Assembly (NCBI GenBank): GCA_012932295.1
Contig: JAAONU010000002.1
Location: forward strand, 15,909,388-15,973,387
Source of the DNA: Cyclina sinensis
Taxonomy: Eukaryota; Mollusca; Bivalvia; Venerida; Veneridae
Direction: 5' to 3'
DNA length: 64,000 nt
Shown here: piece after piece, positions 35,301 to 46,291 of the stretch
How the letters are laid out: each line of letters opens with the position of its first letter
Position numbering within the stretch: position 1 is the stretch's first letter
The notes under the pieces: model-generated
Databases searched by the model: none
Told to the model about the DNA's origin: nothing
The model's input: the letters and a program-made list of their open reading frames with translations, nothing else
Made by a program: the position numbers and the translations under genes

Positions 35301-35812
35301 GGTTACACTTTGACAAGAATCAAAATTAAAATTATTTTCCAACTTTTAAAAGTAGATTATATGATCAATTTTTTCAAGAATGGAGCACAACAATAAATGC
35401 CATGCCAAAACTAGATAGCTACTGTAAATATAAGACAAATTTTCATTTTGAGGAATATATTACCAAAATTGATAATAGCGATCTAAGAAAACATTTTACT
35501 TCTTTACGATTAAGCTCACACAGTTTAGAAATTGAAACAGGCAGATATCATAATATACAAAGAAATAGTCGACTTTGTAAACTTTGTCAACAAAAAATGG
35601 TCGAATCTGAATATCATTTTATTCTGTGTTGTACTAAATATTCTGACCTAAGGAAAAAATATCTAGGAAACATCCAGTGGCCTACATTACAAAAATTTTA
35701 CAAGTTAATGTCTGCTCAAAACAAAAAAATGCTAGTTAACATCGCAAAATATATTAAAGAAGCTACGCAACTTAGAAAACAGTATTTAGAAAAAGTACCT
35801 AGTAGTATCTGA
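32386..35812 (+). pseudogene. LINE ORF2 polyprotein (endonuclease and reverse transcriptase), broken
   Basis: The first part (32386-33345) is an APE-type endonuclease: LWNIQGIRSKL at its start, FLTETW (Glu codon at 32503), GDMNS (Asp/Asn at 32869-32877) and SDHCP (Asp/His at 33205-33210). A one-base change in a T6 run at 33338-33343 shifts the frame. The second part (33353-35329) is the reverse transcriptase: FGFRDGHST, FVDYKRAFDTVN, GLKQGEPLSPILF and the catalytic FADD (34622-34633), then a thumb/connection region with YGAEIWG. An in-frame TAA at 35327-35329 interrupts it. The frame then continues to TGA at 35810-35812, with a Cys/His motif CKLCQQKMVESEYHFILC. All catalytic motifs survive, so damage is recent. 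There is no ATG between the ORF1 stop and the endonuclease domain. Confidence 0.93.
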
Positions 35813-36106
35813 TAATGTAAAATGATAACTTGTTTGTTTGTTTTGTTTTGTTTTGTTTTCCTTCTTATCTATTTATTGTGGTAGAACATTTGTAAATAAC
35901 ATTTGATGCATGTCATGTTCTATTTATTTTTGTTAATGGCCAAAGGCATATAGAATGCCGATTTTGCCGAATAAACTTTGAACTTTGAACTTTGATGAAC
36001 ATCAAAGAAAATAAATTAGTTCATAACAATATTACACCTATAAAAATATTTTAAAACAATTATCGGTTTACAATGACAAATAAGAACAGCCGAAAGTAGT
36101 TTGCAG

Positions 36107-36114
36107 TGACGTCA
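36107..36114. promoter_or_regulatory. CRE palindrome in segment A, copy 1
   Basis: TGACGTCA followed by a GC-rich GCGGGCGCGCGC run and, about 25 bp further, TATAATGTATAAATA. The arrangement looks like a small core promoter. The same arrangement is at 40214-40221 in copy 2. Confidence 0.35.
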
Positions 36115-36182
36115 GCGGGCGCGCGCTTGTATTCACCGTGCTATAATGTATAAATATGATATATCACGAAATTCCTTCTTTG

Positions 36183-38403
36183 TTGGCGGCGCCGAGAACG
36201 GCGACGCCTATATTGGAATAGTGTTTCATTTTGTACCATGCGCTGACGTAATCAATTTGGGAGAATCTTGGATCATTATCAATGTAAAAAAATCCAATTA
36301 TTCTGTACATCACTTAAAATATTCACTTCATAAATCGTATTTATTAATTTTAAAAATAAATTGATCCAAATCAGGTAAGTTTGTATTTTTAATTAAAAGT
36401 TTTTGATGCAAAATTTACAGATTAAATGACTTTTCCCAAAACAAATCAAAGCGCTGCAAGTACTTGTGTATTCACTGCATTTATCTAGCAGTGTGTTGCT
36501 ACTTAATCTGAAATGCAAATCTTTGTTAATTCTTTCAACTATAGCTATATAAAGAAAGGTGAAGCCGAGTGGTTAAAAGGTCGGACTTGTAATCTAAGGA
36601 TAGCCAGTCAAGACACGAGTTCGAACCCCGTCAGCGGCCGTGTCGGCATCGGTTATTTCCTTCAGCAAGAAACTTTATTCTTATTACTTAGTACTGGTTG
36701 GTTCCAGGGACGGATTTGAGAATGATAAAAGCTTTCGTCACAATCGAAATAAAATTGATTTGTATAAACTAACTTGAAAATAGAAATTGTACAAAATCTG
36801 TCGTTTTAATGCAATAATAAAGAATGAGTCTGTCTTTGTGAATACAGACACAAGGATGAATTTGAAGAACACTCTTACTTTGCTGGAGTCAATTCAGTCG
36901 TTATAGTTACAAAAAAACATATCTATTCACTACGCCACTAAACCGTTAAACCATGAATACGATAGAGTACCAGTTGTTCTTCGGGTGTTATCTAGTGCAG
37001 ACAAATTACAAAATATTTGAAATGATGTAATACCATACTGTGAAATGTGGAATTCGAACAAAGATGTTACATGTCAGGTTTTATTTTTTGGATGTCGATA
37101 ACATAGGAATTGTTATTTCAAAATCGAGGACACACTTTCAGAGACAAGTATCTTGGTATATTTTTCATCAAATCTGGGAATATTATGCGTACAAGAAAAT
37201 ATTTAGTAGTAAAGCCCTTCATCTATTATAGGAGAATGTGTACTCCATAGCTGATTACCTATCGGAAGCACTGTCAGGTCGGCAGCTCTCTTTGTTTCAA
37301 TGTCAGAAATACACTCACACTGCTACTGCTACACAAAAATTCGTTTCCCGTTTCCTACCAGAGACGGTAATTCCTTAGATATAATTTTCTCTTAAACACA
37401 GACCGGGGAAAAATCAAGATTACGAGGTGATTTTAAATAATTTATAATGACCATTCTCTTCTACAGTTCTCTTCTACAGAAATAACCGTCCATGGATCTC
37501 AAATTCTCATTCTCTGTGGGAAGAAAAACATATTCTTGGAATTGTCATTCAAGGTTTAAATTTGAAATTTTGACATGTCGTGGGCTGCCTAGAAACTTTG
37601 GACAGTAAACTTAGCAACACTTTTCAAACTTTTCGATCACTGAAGTCATCTTTGTTTCAATTTACTTAATGTGCTATCGATGGTTCCAAAATGTTCCTTG
37701 GTCAATCGCAGCAAATCTATATAAAGTATAGTATTTAATGTACGTTGAAGGCTTATGACCACTGCATGTGCATGTGTGATGGTATTTTCTTCATGCATAC
37801 AATATAAACCATGAAAACATAACATTTCTTCAAGAAATAGATTGAAAATCTGAGTTTGTAAAAATTGGTTTTTATCCTGTCTATCATGGTTGCGCAACCA
37901 TGATAGAATAGGAAAAGACACAAAACAGTAGGATTTAAACAGACTAAAATCATTAAAAAGGTATAGATTGTTGAAATACAGCAAAAGTAGACATTTGGAA
38001 TATTCAAGAGCTGAATTGTGTCACAGACGAAGAACACTTGATTATTATCCCAATTTTTAATTATAAAGGGAGACAATATGCAATTTTCATAAAAAGTGAA
38101 AGATCAAATGATTTCTTATGAGAAATATATATATATATTCATATCTGGTCATTTTGTTGAAGAAAAGTGAATTCACATGATTTCACATCTTCAATAAAAG
38201 TGATTAAAACATGGATATAATTCAAATGTGCCCCTTTAAAATCTTTTTACATCCCGTCTGTAAATAACTTGATTATATCATCAAAATGTACAACATGTAC
38301 TACACACGTGCACATTTGTTTAGGTTAATTTATATACTTATTATTTATCTTATTTCAAAACCATGTGCGCCGCCTTTGATGCTTTGCATCAAAATTAATC
38401 TTG
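36183..38403. repeat. Segment P, copy 1 (2.2 kb)
   Basis: Matches 44213-46889 with high identity apart from the MITE present only in copy 2. It begins TTGGCGGCGCCGAGAACGGC. Its right end has a perfect hairpin TTTGATGC-TTT-GCATCAAA (38375-38393) ten bases before its last base. It lies between A and Q exactly where copy A2/Q2 has no insertion, so P is itself an inserted unit. The hairpin near the 3' end recalls Helitron-like elements, but the 5' TC and 3' CTRR ends are missing. No coding frame is convincing. Confidence 0.85.
36556..36735 (+). mobile_element. tRNA-derived SINE (in segment P, copy 1)
   Basis: A tRNA-like head with A-box-like GCCGAGTGGTTAA, an anticodon arm GGACTTGTAATCT (loop CTTGTAA), a long variable arm as in Ser/Leu tRNAs, and B box GTTCGAACC (36619-36627). 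The acceptor stem does not pair, so it is not a functional tRNA. A non-tRNA body follows ('cggcatcggtta', 'ccttcagcaagaaactttattc', 'ggttggttcca'), which looks like a conserved SINE central domain. The end is not clearly defined. Confidence 0.7.
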
Positions 38404-38549
38404 TTTATTGTTGGCGAAATGCGGATAGTGTTAGAATAAATAATAATTACTTATATGATAATGGTCATACATGAACGTTTTTGAAATAAGCACCACATGA
38501 TAACAGTACTGTCTTCGGCCATCTGGGTTGATCAAGTTCCTCAGTTGGT
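38404..38549. repeat. Segment Q, copy 1 (about 146 bp)
   Basis: Starts TTTATTGTTGGCGAAATGCG and ends CTCAGTTGGTAAT. It is repeated at 40290-40438, so that A2 is bracketed by two direct copies of Q. Confidence 0.85.
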
Positions 38550-40289
38550 AATGTGTGCATTGTTATTGGAAGTGTCCTATCACTCCCAGTTACGCAGTGT
38601 TGACAGGATTGGTGCTGTAATTTCAAGGAATCCAGCACTGTTTTCAATATAATATAGTGATTATGCAACTGGTAACAAACTGCCAATTTGTCAAAAGAAG
38701 CAATCCGTCAATTGAAAACTGTCAGTGAAACACAAGTTGCAGCTTACACGTACATCTTATAATATCTACTGTACTAGACTTGCAACTTTCGGTTAGTAAC
38801 TTTGTCCTAAATTAGTACAGCCATGAACTAGCGGTTAAACTTCTTTAAAATGAACACCATTTTATTTTTCTGATGCATAACAGAATGCAACTATCTGCTT
38901 AAGGTGTAACTTTTTGTTTGATATTCTTAAAAATGCTACCCGCCGTTCAGTTAAAAAGGCACATACTGCAAAAACCAATCCTCTATATCATACCATATAG
39001 GTGTGTGATATAAGATGATGAAAAAAAAACCCAAAACATTTTCAGTTAACTACAAGATGTTATCGCAGGCGTTGCCTCTACTTCTTAGAGTAGTTCATTA
39101 AAAACCAACATTTAAATTTAATTAAAAGCATGCACATTATGGAGCTCGACACATACAATACAATACAATTAGATCGCGATACATTTATAAATTTATTACG
39201 TTTTATATAGATCAAGACGATACATACTTTTACATAATTTCAGCGTTTTTTATTTCTGTTTCAGTGGTGATCTAAATTGTGTAAACCACGCTTACGTTTT
39301 AGAATTTTAATATGCTTCACTTCGTTTATTATATTATGCACGATGTATTTTGCATTACAGCAGAAAACGCTAGATATTTTAATACACTATATATTTTTTC
39401 TTCATAAAGTGGTATAAATATTGACGTTATTGAGTGTAGAGTAAACACAAACAGTCTAGGCTGATCAGATTTCTCAGTTAATAATTCACCCAAATCCGAA
39501 CTACCTTCCAGAAGATAGTTGGTAATTCAATCTTGGGTAAGTTATAAATGCACATTTCTGTAACAATGTTATGAAGTTTATGCATAATCGTTAGTGACGG
39601 TAGCACCAAAAGATAAAAGTACAATCTTCCCGCTTCTGAGTTGATCAGGTTCCTCAGTTGGTAATTTCCCCGATTCTCCAATTACCTTCCAGAATATAGT
39701 TGGTAATTCAAACTTTAGTTAGATATTTAGGAAAGTTTGAGTGATCTACCGTCCAATATAGCACTGTGTCGAGTTCAGATGTGTATTAATTCAGTTACGA
39801 AGGCCGAGTGATTAAATAATTACGCATCTGAACGAGAAACCGTGCTGTATTGGACGGTAGATCACCGGTAGATCACCAAAACTTTAAAATCTATTTTCAT
39901 TCGAACAAATATGTATAGTTATAAGGGACACACTTATGTACACTACTTATCATGCCATTTTTTATGGTTATTGTGGACCCCTGTCAGGCTATTCCGTTTA
40001 CCCCGCTATTCATTTCCCACGTGAAAATGAAAACAACAATGTCATTTTTAGTTGTCAGTTAATAATTTACATTTAAACAGATATCTATAATTTTATCATA
40101 GATGAACATCAAAGAAAATAAATTAGTTCATAACAATATTTCACCTATAAAAATATTTTAAAACAATTATCGGTTTACAATGACAAATAAGAACAGCCGA
40201 AAGTAGTTTGCAGTGACGTCAGCGGGCGCGCGCTTGTATTCACCGTGCTATAATGTATAATTATGATATATCACGAAATTCCTTCTTTG
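38550..40289. repeat. Segment A, copy 2 (1.74 kb, no LINE)
   Basis: Matches copy 1 and contains the empty LINE target at about 40102-40107. It is flanked by direct repeats Q1 and Q2. It has the hairpin at 39741-39865 and the CRE/GC-rich end at 40214-40230. No gene. Confidence 0.9.
39741..39865. repeat. 125-bp hairpin in segment A, copy 2
   Basis: Essentially the same hairpin as 30754-30878, with 24-bp outer arms kept. Confidence 0.92.
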
Positions 40290-40438
40290 TTTATTGTTGG
40301 CGAAATGCGGATAGTGTTAGAATAAATAATAATTACTTATATGATAATGGTCATACATAAACGTTTTTGAAATAAGCACCACATGATAACAGTACTGTCT
40401 TCGGCCATCTGGGTTGATCAAGTTCCTCAGTTGGTAAT
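40290..40438. repeat. Segment Q, copy 2
   Basis: A direct copy of 38404-38549. It continues into TCGCCCAAATAGG, where Q1 instead joins A2. Confidence 0.85.
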
Positions 40439-40448
40439 TCGCCCAAAT

Positions 40449-40785
40449 AGGTAGGTAGGTAGGCATTTGAAAATGCGCTTCTAGCCTGTAGTTAAGTATC
40501 CAAATAAGCATTCGAAATTAAACTTAAAGTTTAACTATAGCTTGAAGTTTAATTTAAACTGTTCAAGTTTGCATTCAATAATGTTCTTCTAGTCTGAAAT
40601 ATGCAAAACGCATTTCTGACTGGTAGGCTTAGTTGGGAATTCAAATGTGTATTCGAAAAGGCATTTCTAGCCTGTAGCTGTGGATTCAAATTTGCATTTA
40701 AGAATTCACATCTACCCTGTAGTTTTGATTGTAAAATACCATTTCTAGCGTGAAGTTGTGGGTTCAGATGTGCATTTGAAAACAT
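40449..40785 (+). repeat. Tandem array of about 45-bp units (left arm)
   Basis: Degenerate units follow 'gcatttctagcctgtagttg', 'tggattcaaatttgcattcgaaaa'. The reverse-complement form of the same unit makes up the array at 42893-43345, so the two arrays face each other. Confidence 0.8.
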
Positions 40786-41076
40786 GTGAATGAGATATTA
40801 AACCGATGTCCTAAATATCACTGCTATAATCTGAGCATGGAAGAGAACCAGGCGTATCTCTGGATATATCTCTGGAGTGGGATGTTTTCTGTACCTTGCA
40901 TATCGCTTGCCAACCGGTACCGACGATAAATAATCTCAGAGAGAAGAAAACATGTTAAAGTAAAACTACTGACCCGCAAATATTAGCTTAACGACATTAA
41001 AATTAAAGGTAGATCAACACATATTTCGGAAATATAATTTCTGTTTTATACAGTTTTAAAACAGAAAAAAAACATT

Positions 41077-41176
41077 GTGGTAGAGGGACTCGAACACATG
41101 GCCCTAAGTTTGATAAAAGGCATTTTAATTTCAGGTTATAAATGACAAGATTACCTACTGCGCCGCGTAGGTTTTC
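41077..41176 (-). other. tRNA-like sequence or SINE head
   Basis: On the minus strand there is an A-box-like GCGGCGCAGTAGGTAA, a B box GTGTTCGAGTCCC and a T8 stretch soon after, as a Pol III terminator. The spacing between boxes is longer than in a normal tRNA and the arms do not pair cleanly, so a SINE or tRNA pseudogene is more likely than a functional tRNA. Confidence 0.4.
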
Positions 41177-42080
41177 AAAAATTAGCTTAATTTACACACT
41201 TCTAACGGTTTAAAATATTTACTGATAAACATATGAAAAAAGTAAAATAAAAAAATAACTAAAAAAAAAAAACGTAGGTAACTAAGTTAAAAAGCGTTTT
41301 TCACAAATACAATAAAGATTTCTATATGCATAAACATTATAATTTATGTTTTATGCATCGGCGAACAATAACCCTACCAGTAGCTTAAAAAGAAGTTCAG
41401 GGGACTACCCTACACTTAACCGATTGTTATCTGCATGAATATTTCATCAGCTCAATCTGCTAAAACAATATTATGAAATAGTTGTAAAAATGAATATATT
41501 GGAAAAAAACCCGACCATGTTTCATATTCGGTAGCTAGACTCCGTGAACCTTTTATTACGAACATGTATATATGTAAACATGTCACGGCAAACTATTTGA
41601 AACCATCAACTTTAATATTATAACAACTGAACGAAAGAGATGTCAAATGACTTTCAAGTGTTATATGCACAGTCCTTGTGAAAGTAAAATGTTTCCTTCC
41701 TGGTCTTCAGAACATATTACTTATCCATAAGTTTATTTGTTAAGCCCATGTGTTTAATTTGTTTATGTTGCTGTTTCTTTTAAAACAGAAAAAAACTGTG
41801 CTTAAAAAGACTTTACTTTTTTTTCTCTTTAGACGAACTTACCAAAACTTTTCTTACAAAACATATATACTGAGCAAAAAATATATAAATCCTGTTCTTT
41901 ATTAATGTTCTAAATTTACTTTTGTAAACATATCATCCGGGTTCATTTACAAAATTCATCATATAAATTTAACTAAAAAATGTTTATCTACAAAAAAGAA
42001 AAACATGACATTCTGTGTTGCAATGTTGCAATACATATATATAGTTAGCCCTATCTTTTTAGCATCTTCATTTCACGAGT

Positions 42081-42831
42081 CAGGGATGGGTACAATTACA
42101 ATTATAATTTAATTAATTACAATTAAGTATGAAAAATCATATAATTAAAAATAATTGTTAATTGAGCCAAAACTCAATTACTTTAATTGTAATTAATTAA
42201 TTACTTTGTGAAATTCTTCATTTAATTGTCAATTAAATTCAATTAAATTCAATTAATCTGAATTCTGTGCAAATTAACCATTGATCTGATTTAGGTAAAA
42301 TGCATACTTTTTCACCTGTATTGTCTGATATAGATAATCTTCCAAGAAGTGATAATTGATAATCACCTGTCAATGATTTTGATACAGGTAGCTTTTCATG
42401 GGTATTGTCATGATTGATATAGCCTAAGGTATATACTGGCAAGTGTTTGTTGGTGACTATTGTTAAGATTAAAACTTGCCTTGTTATTCAGAAAACAGAC
42501 TGAGGAGTTTGATTTAATGTTTTCAAAGTGAAAATAAATTTTTCTGTATCTGGTGTGCTTTGTAACTATGTTATTTTCATATTAAAGCAGTTTAACTAGA
42601 AAATAATTAATTTTAATTAATTATTTTTTAAAATTTAATTGTAATTAATTAATTACAATGTGAAAATTCATGTAATTGTAATTGTAATGTAATTGGGCAG
42701 TTTCCATTTTAACTGTAATTAATTAATTACAATGTGAAAATTCATGTAATTGTAATTGTAATGTAATTGGGCAGTTTCCATTTTAATTGTAATTAATTAA
42801 TTACCTTTAAAAATAATGGTACCCATCCCTG
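42081..42831. mobile_element. hAT-type MITE with 8-bp target duplication
   Basis: A 751-bp element with ends CAGGGATGGGTAC and its inverted partner GTACCCATCCCTG, flanked by perfect TCACGAGT on both sides (42073-42080 and 42832-42839). CAGGG ends and an 8-bp duplication are hallmarks of the hAT superfamily. The body is very AT-rich with TAATTAATTA palindromes and a 74-bp internal tandem repeat at 42641-42804. It has no transposase frame. Confidence 0.95.
42641..42804. repeat. 74-bp internal tandem repeat of the hAT MITE
   Basis: Two full copies and the start of a third, beginning GTAATTAATTAATTACAATG at 42641 and 42715 and the third at 42789. The first two copies are nearly identical. Confidence 0.92.
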
Positions 42832-42892
42832 TCACGAGTTAATGTTATATTTCATCAAGACAGGATATGTTTGTGAAGTTCTTAAAAAAGTA

Positions 42893-43345
42893 TTACTTTT
42901 CACGAATGCACATTTTGAGTGTCCAACTACAAGCTAGAAGTGCATTTGTTTTGAATGCGGATTCGACTACCAGAAAAACTGAATTGAGTCCTGAATTGAA
43001 AACTACAGGCTATTGGTTTATTTGCGAGTGCACATGTGACTCTCCGACGAGAAGCCTGTAATCCATTTTTAAAATGCACATTTGAACTACAAACTACATA
43101 CTAGAAATGAATTTTGAATGCAAATTTGAATTCTCCACTACAGGCTAGAGGTGCATTTTGAAATTTGAATAAATATTTGAATCGCTTACACAGACGAGAA
43201 GTGCATTTCTATTGCACATTTAAATCTTCAACTACAAGTTGATAAGTGCATTTTTAATGCACATTTGAATCCCAAGCCAAGGCTGGAAGTATATTTTCGA
43301 ATGCACATTTGAATCCCAAATCACCAACTACAAGCAAACTTCACA
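42893..43345 (-). repeat. Tandem array of about 45-bp units (right arm, inverted)
   Basis: Units read 'gaatgcacatttgaatcc', 'caactacaggctagaagtgcatt', the reverse complement of the units at 40449-40785. Degenerate, roughly 9-10 units. Confidence 0.8.
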
Positions 43346-44212
43346 GAGAAGCCTGAACAGTTGTATAACGTCTATCGTTCGCAAATTGACATGAGGAAGA
43401 AATTTTCATTTTTACTTGCTTCTCAGATCAATCTGTCATATTCAAATGGATTATGTACATCTTCCTTTGGAACCAAAAGATGCTGTTGGTGGGTGGTTAT
43501 CATCTAATACATTATTCTTTTAAGTCCAGTAAGAATCGCAACCCAAACTGTATCTGAATACAAACTAAGTAAATAAGAAGCCATCTGGGTATTAGATTCT
43601 TACTAGTTTAAGTTACTTAACTCCAAGCTAGAAGGATAAAACTGAGCTCGCTTGATATTCGAACACGGCTCGGTAGGCCTTTTTAAGTTTTATGGTGAAA
43701 AAAATCAAACAAACAAAAAACATGCAACTCAGAGAAATCGTGCGCAGCAGGGTATTTCCAGCTATATTTACGATAAAGTTAAACCGTTTGCCTAAATGTA
43801 GACCGCTACAGAAACTGGGAATAATAACTGGTATGTGAAAAATCTCCATCTACGTCAAAAGATATAATTACTAGTGTTCCCTTACAGTAGCATTTACGCA
43901 CAACTAATATCATATGTATTTATTCAATATTGTTGATACAATCACCACACCCCGGAAAAAGAAAATTGATAATATCACGACATAAGTTTATTTTTTACAT
44001 GCACAAATAGGATTTTGATATCAATAACCAAAAAAAATCTGTTTATATTTAATATGCTGAACATAAAGTTTTATGTTTGATATGATGCCTGCACTGAATT
44101 TCTGTCCCAGAATGGCGGGAAAAGTGCAGGGTTAAACAAAGCTGGGTTTTTGAAAAATGCAATGCCACCGCATGGTATTGCACTAAATAATAGTAGGAAC
44201 AAAAGTAGTTTA
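43346..44212. other. Non-coding, no specific feature
   Basis: AT-rich interval between the right array and segment P copy 2. Short frames have no recognisable domain. Confidence 0.4.
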
Positions 44213-44588
44213 TTGGCGGCGCCGAGAACGGCGACGCCTATATTGGGATAGTGTTTCATTTGGTACCATGCGCTGACGTAATCAATTTGGGAGAATCTTG
44301 GATCATTATCAATGTAAAAAAATCCGATTATTCTGTACATCACATAAAATATGTCACTTCATAAATCGTATTTATTAATTCTTAAAATAAATTGATCCAA
44401 ATCAGGAAAGTTTGTATTTTCAATTAAAAGTTTTTGATGCAAAAAAATACAGATTTAATGACTTTCCCCCAAAACAAATCAAAGCGCTGCAAGTACTTGT
44501 GTATTCACTGCATGTATCTAGCAGTGTGTTGCTACTTAATCTGAAATGCAAATCTTTGTTAATTCTTTCAACTATAGCTATATAAAGA

Positions 44589-44765
44589 AAGGTGAAGCCG
44601 AGTGGTTAAAAGGTCGGACTTGTAATCTAAGGATCGCTAGTCAAGACACGAGTTCGAACCCCGTCAGCGGCCGTGTCGGCATCGGTTAATTCCTTCAGCA
44701 AGAAACTTTATTCTCATTACTCAGTACTGGTTGGTTCCAGGGACGGATTTGAAAATGATTCTATT
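44589..44765 (+). mobile_element. tRNA-derived SINE (in segment P, copy 2)
   Basis: The paralogous copy of the SINE at 36556, carried by the duplication rather than inserted independently. The B box GTTCGAACC is at 44652-44660. Confidence 0.7.
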
Positions 44766-46291
44766 AGCTAAAAGCTTTCGTCACAATTGAAATAAAATTG
44801 ATTTGTATAAACTAACTTGAAAATAGAAATTGTACAAAATCTGTCGTTTTAATGCAATAATAAAGATATGAGTCTGTCTTTGTGAATACAGACACAAGGA
44901 TGAATTTGAAGAACATTCTTACTTTGCTGGAGTCAATTCAGTTGTTATAGTTACAAAAAAAACATATCTGTTCACTACGCCACTAAACCGTTAAACCATG
45001 AATATGATAGAGTACCAGTTGTACTTTGGGTGTTATCTAGCATGTCTAGTGCAGACAAATTAAAAATATTTGAAATAATGTTATACCATACTGTGAAATG
45101 TGGAATTCGAACAAAGATATTACATGTAAGGTCTTATTTTTTGGATGTCGATAATATAGGAATTGTTATTTCAAAATCGGGGACACACCTTCAGAGACAA
45201 GTATCTTGGTATATTTTTCACCAAATCTGGGAATATTATGCATACAAGAAAATATTTAGTAGTAAAGCCCTTCATCTATTATAGGAGAATGTGTACTCCA
45301 TAGTTGATTACCTGTTGGAAGCACTGTCAGGTCGGCAGCTCTCTTTGTTCCAATTTCAGAAATACACTCACACTGTATTACTGCTACTGCTACACAAAAA
45401 TTCGTTTCCCGTTTCCTACCTGAGACGGTAAATTCCTTAGATATAATTTTCTCTTAAACACAGACCGGGGAAAAAGCAAGATTACGAGGTGATTTTAAAT
45501 AATTTATAATGACCATTCTCTTCTGCAGTTCTCTTCTACATAAATAACCGTTCATGGATCTCAAATTCTCATTCTCTGTGGGAAGAAAAGCATATTCTTG
45601 GAATTGTCATTCAAGGTTTAAATTTGAAATTTTGACATGTCTTCGGTTGCCTAGAAACTTTGGAAAGTAAACTTAGCAACCCTTTTCAAACTTTCCGATC
45701 ACTGAAGTCATCCTTGTTTCAATTTACTTAATTTGCTATTGATGGTTCCAAAATGTTCCTTGGTCAGTCCCAGCAAATCTATATAAAGTATAGTATTTAA
45801 TGTACGTTGAAGGCTTATGACCACTGCATGTGTGATGGTATTTTCTTCATGCATACAATATAAACAATGAAAACATAACATTTCTTCAAGAAAAAGATTG
45901 AAAATCTGAGTTTGTAAAAATTGGATTATATCCTGTTTATCATGGTTGCGCTACCAGGATAGAATAGAAAAAGACACAAAACAGTAGGATTTAAACAGAC
46001 TAAAATCATTAAAAGGGAATAGATTGTTGAAATAAAGCAAAAGTCGACATTTGGAATATTCAACTGCTGAATTTTGTCGCAGACGAAGAACACTTGATTA
46101 TTATCACAATTTTTAATTTTAAAGGGAGACAATAAGCAAATTTTCACAAAAAGTGAAAGATCAAATGATTTTTTATGAGAATATATTCATTCATATCTGG
46201 TCATTTTGTTGAAGAAAAGTGAATTCACATGATTTCACAACTTCAATAAAAATGATTAATACATGGATATAATTCAAATGTCCCCCTTTAA

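Larger units (their letters stand above)
31115..35993 (+). mobile_element. Full-length non-LTR retrotransposon (LINE)
   Basis: A 4,879-bp element flanked by a 5-bp duplication GATGA (31110-31114 and 35994-35998). Segment A copy 2 holds the uninterrupted empty site at about 40102-40107, so both boundaries are well defined. The order is T25 (31115-31139), a 5' UTR of about 150 bp, ORF1, ORF2 (endonuclease, reverse transcriptase, C-terminal Cys/His motif), a 181-bp 3' UTR, and a tail of ACTTTGA repeats after AATAAA. The 3' tail is a short tandem repeat, not poly(A). ORF1 is of the coiled-coil/RRM type seen in L1 and several other clades. I cannot place the clade with certainty. ORF2 carries a frameshift and a stop, so this copy is probably inactive. 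Confidence 0.95.
29565..36182. repeat. Segment A, copy 1 (1.74 kb), split by a LINE
   Basis: 29565-31114 plus 35999-36182 match 38550-40289 with high identity; the LINE at 31115-35993 interrupts it. It contains two related internal blocks (near 30470 and 30655) with 'tgatca.gttcctcagttggtaat', which also ends segment Q. It also carries the hairpin at 30754-30878, and a TGACGTCA site followed by GCGGGCGCGCGC (36107-36126) near its right end. No coding frame is supported. It is probably a non-autonomous repeat, class unknown. Confidence 0.88.

Noticed and set aside
36556..36735. Functional tRNA gene
   Set aside because: A and B boxes are present, but the acceptor stem does not pair and the sequence continues into a SINE body.
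37040..45284. Similar short frames in both P segments (37040-37231 and 45030-45284), considered as a conserved small protein
   Set aside because: The amino-acid changes are about as frequent as the silent ones between copies, so there is no sign of selection on the peptide; the similarity comes from the segment duplication.
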